A DNA stretch of 64,000 bases from G965197005 sp965197005 (GTDB lineage: Bacteria; Pseudomonadota; Gammaproteobacteria; Pseudomonadales; Oceanobacteraceae), in assembly GCA_965197005.1 (NCBI GenBank), contig OZ239982.1, positions 1,550,001-1,614,000 of the forward strand. Reading direction: 5' to 3'. Below, one piece after another: positions 61,290 through 64,000 of the stretch. The notes beneath the pieces are model-generated. The model did no database searches. It was not told where the DNA came from and saw only the letters and a list, made by a program, of their open reading frames with translations. How positions within the stretch are numbered: position 1 is the first letter of the stretch; the number at the start of each line of letters is the position of its first letter. The translations under genes and the position numbers were made by a program.

Positions 61290-61979
61290 TTAGACCTTAG
61301 CTAAAACCTCTGCTAATCCCACCAAGCTGGTTAAAATATAATCAGGACTGGCTTGTTCTAACTGTTGGCGATTTTGTGCGCCTGATAGCACGCCGATAGT
61401 TAAACCACAGCCTGCATTTTTGCCTTCTTCAATATCAATGGCAGAATCCCCTGCTTTTAATACCTCTTGGCTGTTGCTAATGCCGCAAATACGCATGGCT
61501 TGATTAATCATATCCGCATGTGGACGACCATTGAGCACATCATCAGCGGTAATAAGCGCATCAATATCACGACCTACCTGCCAGTTCAGTTTGTGCAGTA
61601 ATTGCTTTGCGGTCTCACGGTTATAGCCAGTGTTTAACACCACAAAAATACCCTGCTGTTTAAGCTGTTTAAATAGCTCAGGCACGCCCAATATGGGCTG
61701 TATTTGCGCCTCACTATAGCTTTGTTTAAGCGCAGGCTTAAACTCAGAAAATGCTGCCTGGGCAATGGCTTCTGGCATCTGACAGTCGGTTGCTTGAGTT
61801 AAAATATCTATAATGGCTTGATATTTTTCTTTTCCTGCACCATGTTCTAATACGACCTCTAAAGAAAGCGGATAGCCCTGATTTTCAATCACTTTTTGTA
61901 CTGTTTTATAAACTAGATTGTCTTCATCAACGGTTGTACCTGCCATATCAAATACGCAAAGTTTAATACTCATATTCAA
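61290..61979 (-). CDS. PhnX-like HAD hydrolase (phosphonatase-like)
   Basis: HAD-superfamily enzyme related to phosphonoacetaldehyde hydrolase, which cleaves a C-P bond through a Schiff base. Motif I is FDMAGTTVDE where canonical PhnX has FDWAGT; GAGKEKYQAI provides Lys residues in the cap near the place of the Schiff-base Lys; VVLNTGYNR and NGRPHADMINQAM with KAGDSAIDIEEGKNAGCG complete the fold. These traits place it in the 'phosphonatase-like' group rather than true PhnX, so the C-P cleaving activity is uncertain. It precedes the LysR gene on the same strand. Confidence 0.8.
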   Translation of the reverse strand: MNMSIKLCVFDMAGTTVDEDNLVYKTVQKVIENQGYPLSLEVVLEHGAGKEKYQAIIDILTQATDCQMPEAIAQAAFSEFKPALKQSYSEAQIQPILGVPELFKQLKQQGIFVVLNTGYNRETAKQLLHKLNWQVGRDIDALITADDVLNGRPHADMINQAMRICGISNSQEVLKAGDSAIDIEEGKNAGCGLTIGVLSGAQNRQQLEQASPDYILTSLVGLAEVLAKV

Positions 61980-62294
61980 TGCTCTTACCTATATCCACAT
62001 AAAATGACCAGCGCATACACTACAGATTAATTATGACAGTTTTATGTTATTTAATTAGATAACCTCCAATTTAACTTAGAGTTACACCCAAATATCTGCG
62101 TTTTTATTAATTTAAGGCATGTTGTTTTAGGCAATTAAATAAGATGACGTTTACGAACATCGGATTAAATAATTTAAAAAAAGCAAAATAAACACTTTAC
62201 TTAAACCTGCAAAGGTATAATATCCAAAGGCTACTTGAACATTTCTTAGTATTTGTGATGGCAGCACATTTAATTATTTTTATGGAGAATAACA
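61980..62294. other. Intergenic region, divergent promoters
   Basis: About 315 bp between the PhnX-like gene and the secreted basic protein. AT-rich; I see no gene, repeat or clear operator. Confidence 0.4.
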
Positions 62295-62606
62295 ATGAAA
62301 AAAATACTATTAGTCAGTCTAACCGTTTTAAGTCTACTGGGTCTAAGTGGCATTACTCAAGCAGCAAGTAGCTGCCAAGGTAAAAGCAAAACTGCCTGTG
62401 GCACAGCCAAAAGCTGTACTTGGGTAGAGGCTCATAAGCGTAAAAATGGTGCAAAAGTAAAGGCTTATTGCCGCAGTGCTAACAAAGCCACTGGCAATAA
62501 ACTTAAAAGTAAAAAGAAAGCCTCTAGCAAGTCCAGCTCTAAAGCAAGCAGTAAAAAAACCAAACCAAGTAAGAAAAAAACCAGTAAAAAGAAAACAACA
62601 AAATAA
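62295..62606 (+). CDS. Secreted small cysteine motif protein with Lys/Ser-rich tail
   Basis: 103 residues. A signal peptide ends at TQAASS; a short Cys-rich unit follows (SCQGKSKTACGTAKSCTWVE and YCRS, four cysteines), then a tail of almost only Lys, Ser and Thr (SKKKASSKSSSK and so on). Similar C-x(7)-C-x(5)-C-W...YCR units with low-complexity tails occur in small secreted proteins of proteobacteria, function unknown. The tail is strongly cationic and could bind DNA or LPS. GGAGA lies upstream of the ATG; a strong terminator follows. Confidence 0.75.
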   Translation: MKKILLVSLTVLSLLGLSGITQAASSCQGKSKTACGTAKSCTWVEAHKRKNGAKVKAYCRSANKATGNKLKSKKKASSKSSSKASSKKTKPSKKKTSKKKTTK

Positions 62607-62613
62607 AACCTAA

Positions 62614-62639
62614 ACAAAGCCCGCTATAGCGGGCTTTGT
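62614..62639. terminator. Intrinsic terminator (palindrome)
   Basis: ACAAAGCCCGC-TATA-GCGGGCTTTGT, perfect 11-bp stem, 7 nt after the small secreted protein gene. Confidence 0.85.
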
Positions 62640-62718
62640 TATAATCCTCTTTAAAAAAATATCATTAGTATCTTTGTATGTTATACAGCAATTAATTAAA
62701 GTACATTTCATTCAAAAC

Positions 62719-63414
62719 TCAATAACAGGCAACTTGGCGTAAGCGTTGTTCTCTTATTTGCCAGTCGGGTAGGTGCTGTTGTAATAGCGCATAAAAATCG
62801 GCACTGTGATTCATGTGTTGAATATGACATAACTCATGGACTAACACTAAATCAATTTGTGCTAAAGGATAGCTAAATAGTTGTAGGCTTAAATTTAGGT
62901 TGTGCTTGCTGGACATACTCCCCCAACGAGTCCGCATTTTTTTAATACGCAAATTAGGTCTATTTTGTTGATAATGAAAACGCCCCCACCAGTGATGTAA
63001 TCGCTCTGAACCAAGCGCATAGGCTTTTTGACGCTGGTATTGGCTGAGTTTTTGTAATCTTTGTATTTCACTTAATTGTTTAGGAATAAGTAACGCATGC
63101 GGTGTTTCCTGTAACTCGGTTATCTCAGCGACTACAATTTTTTTGCGAACACCTTTAAATTCATGCCATATTTGTTCATTTTTTATTGCTTGTAGCTGTT
63201 TTTGTAGCTGTTGCAATAACCAACTTTGTTCTGTTTGTATGAATTTATCCAAGCTAAAAAAGTGAGTATTGGGGATTAATAGCTCTAATTCATACTTTGT
63301 ATTAACTTGTAAACGAACACTACGACGCTTTTGTGGCTTGAGTTTGATATAATAATGCTGGCATTGAACCTGTAGTTGGAGTACTTGTGCTTTAATTGCG
63401 TATTGAAAAACCAT
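62719..63414 (-). CDS. YgjP-like metallopeptidase-domain protein (DUF45)
   Basis: Zinc metallopeptidase-like protein of the YgjP/WLM-related group. The metal motif is VLVHELCHIQHMNHSADFY (HELCH plus the downstream His), preceded by RTRWGSMSSKHNLNLSL, both diagnostic of the family. 231 residues, no signal peptide, so cytosolic. Biological substrate unknown. Its start lies only 17 bp from that of the divergent UPF0149 gene, so the two leaders overlap. Confidence 0.88.
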   Translation of the reverse strand: MVFQYAIKAQVLQLQVQCQHYYIKLKPQKRRSVRLQVNTKYELELLIPNTHFFSLDKFIQTEQSWLLQQLQKQLQAIKNEQIWHEFKGVRKKIVVAEITELQETPHALLIPKQLSEIQRLQKLSQYQRQKAYALGSERLHHWWGRFHYQQNRPNLRIKKMRTRWGSMSSKHNLNLSLQLFSYPLAQIDLVLVHELCHIQHMNHSADFYALLQQHLPDWQIREQRLRQVACY

Positions 63415-63431
63415 TAATCGACCAAAATTTT

Positions 63432-64000
63432 ATGAACCTAGAACACATTCCTACCTTAAATGAAGAAGAATTAAATCAACTTGGCAATTTGCTAGAAAAT
63501 GAATATGAGCAACAAGATAGCTTAGATTTTTTTGCCACTCATGGCGCATTAAGCGCATTATTGCTTAGCCCAAAAGCATACCACATTGAACAGTTACAAG
63601 ACTTGATGTTTACACAAAAACCTGATTATTCAACAGAGGAACAAGCGTTATTAATCAGTTTGTTGAATAAGTTAAGTATTGAGATAAGTGCTTATTTAGA
63701 TAGTGGCGAAGATTTTCCTATTCCTTGTGAGCTAAGTTTAGAACTGGAAGATGATGAAGAGGATATTGCCCCCTTGCAAAGTTGGTGTACAGGCTTTGTT
63801 GCAGTGGTATTAGCACAGGAAGACGACTGGTATAATAAACAAGATGAAAACCTAACGGCACAATTACTGTTTCCTATTTTATACGCTTCTGGTTTATTTT
63901 TAGAGGAAGAGGAAATGGCACAAATTGATGCTGATGCAGCACTATCTAACCAAGTTTGCTCTCACATTCCTGCTAATATTACGGAACTCTATTTGTTATA
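63432..64000 (+). CDS. UPF0149/YecA-family protein (3' end outside window)
   Basis: Open from ATG 63432 to the window edge (189 codons, no stop). An acidic, helical protein: LNEEELNQLGNLLE, FATHGALSALLLSPKAY, LEDDEEDIAPLQSWCTGFVAVVLA and WYNKQDENLTAQLLFPILYASGL match the UPF0149 (YgfB/YecA) domain. Some members end in a SEC-C zinc motif beyond this point, which cannot be checked here. The function is unknown in this context. Confidence 0.85.
   Translation, partial: MNLEHIPTLNEEELNQLGNLLENEYEQQDSLDFFATHGALSALLLSPKAYHIEQLQDLMFTQKPDYSTEEQALLISLLNKLSIEISAYLDSGEDFPIPCELSLELEDDEEDIAPLQSWCTGFVAVVLAQEDDWYNKQDENLTAQLLFPILYASGLFLEEEEMAQIDADAALSNQVCSHIPANITELYLL

Overview
The window reads as an AT-rich chromosome of a motile, Gram-negative gammaproteobacterium. 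Support: a cheY-cheZ-cheA-cheB operon (CheZ is largely a beta/gammaproteobacterial protein), SthA, RnfABC, ApbE next to NqrM (so Na+-NQR is probably encoded elsewhere), YgjP, UPF0149, tRNAs with encoded CCA, two 600-residue FadE-like acyl-CoA dehydrogenases, and lipoprotein leaders with clear lipoboxes. I cannot name the genus.

Layout. 1-8.8 kb: end of an aldehyde dehydrogenase, a subtilisin-like lipoprotein, the chemotaxis operon, SirB2/Dtd and a DUF4124 protein. 8.9-9.1 kb: a decayed PD-(D/E)XK nuclease tail. 9.3-15.1 kb: sthA, then nqrM-apbE on the minus strand, divergent from rnfA-rnfB-rnfC; rnfD, rnfG and rnfE do not follow. 15.1-31.1 kb: an accessory island. It holds a perfect -10 box driving two tandem cloverleaf-like RNA elements, frameshifted phage-like genes, and about 14 kb of one giant, repeat-rich 'polyvalent' protein gene. 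That gene is built from repeated nuclease-like, ADP-ribosyltransferase-like and zinc-peptidase-like modules and is now split by one nonsense codon, a frameshift and deletion junctions. The island ends at a duplicated tRNA-Val/tRNA-Asp pair.

31.7-43.1 kb: core metabolism. Two acyl-CoA dehydrogenases stand behind a promoter overlapped by a PsrA-like palindrome, followed by trpG-trpD-trpC, a type IV pilin, an aldehyde dehydrogenase, the DUF485-actP acetate uptake pair and a eukaryotic-type HisA. 43.2-48.6 kb: three lipoproteins that share one leader and upstream region but carry different bodies (NHL repeats twice, DUF1566 once), then 8-bp and 7-bp tandem repeats. 48.6-53.2 kb: hom-thrC-hinT-modF-like operon.

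53.5-62.0 kb: an apparent organophosphorus utilisation cluster behind a Pho-box-like site. It comprises an iron alcohol dehydrogenase resembling phosphonoacetaldehyde reductase, a complete Ugp-type ABC importer, a HAD phosphatase, a metallophosphoesterase and, on the opposite strand, a PhnX-like hydrolase with a LysR regulator. 62.3-64.0 kb: a secreted lysine-rich protein, YgjP and a truncated UPF0149 gene.

The most unusual items are the cloverleaf-like RNA pair, the shuffled giant polyvalent gene, and the non-canonical phosphonate/phosphodiester gene set. All functions are inferred from reading the sequence; no database search was possible.
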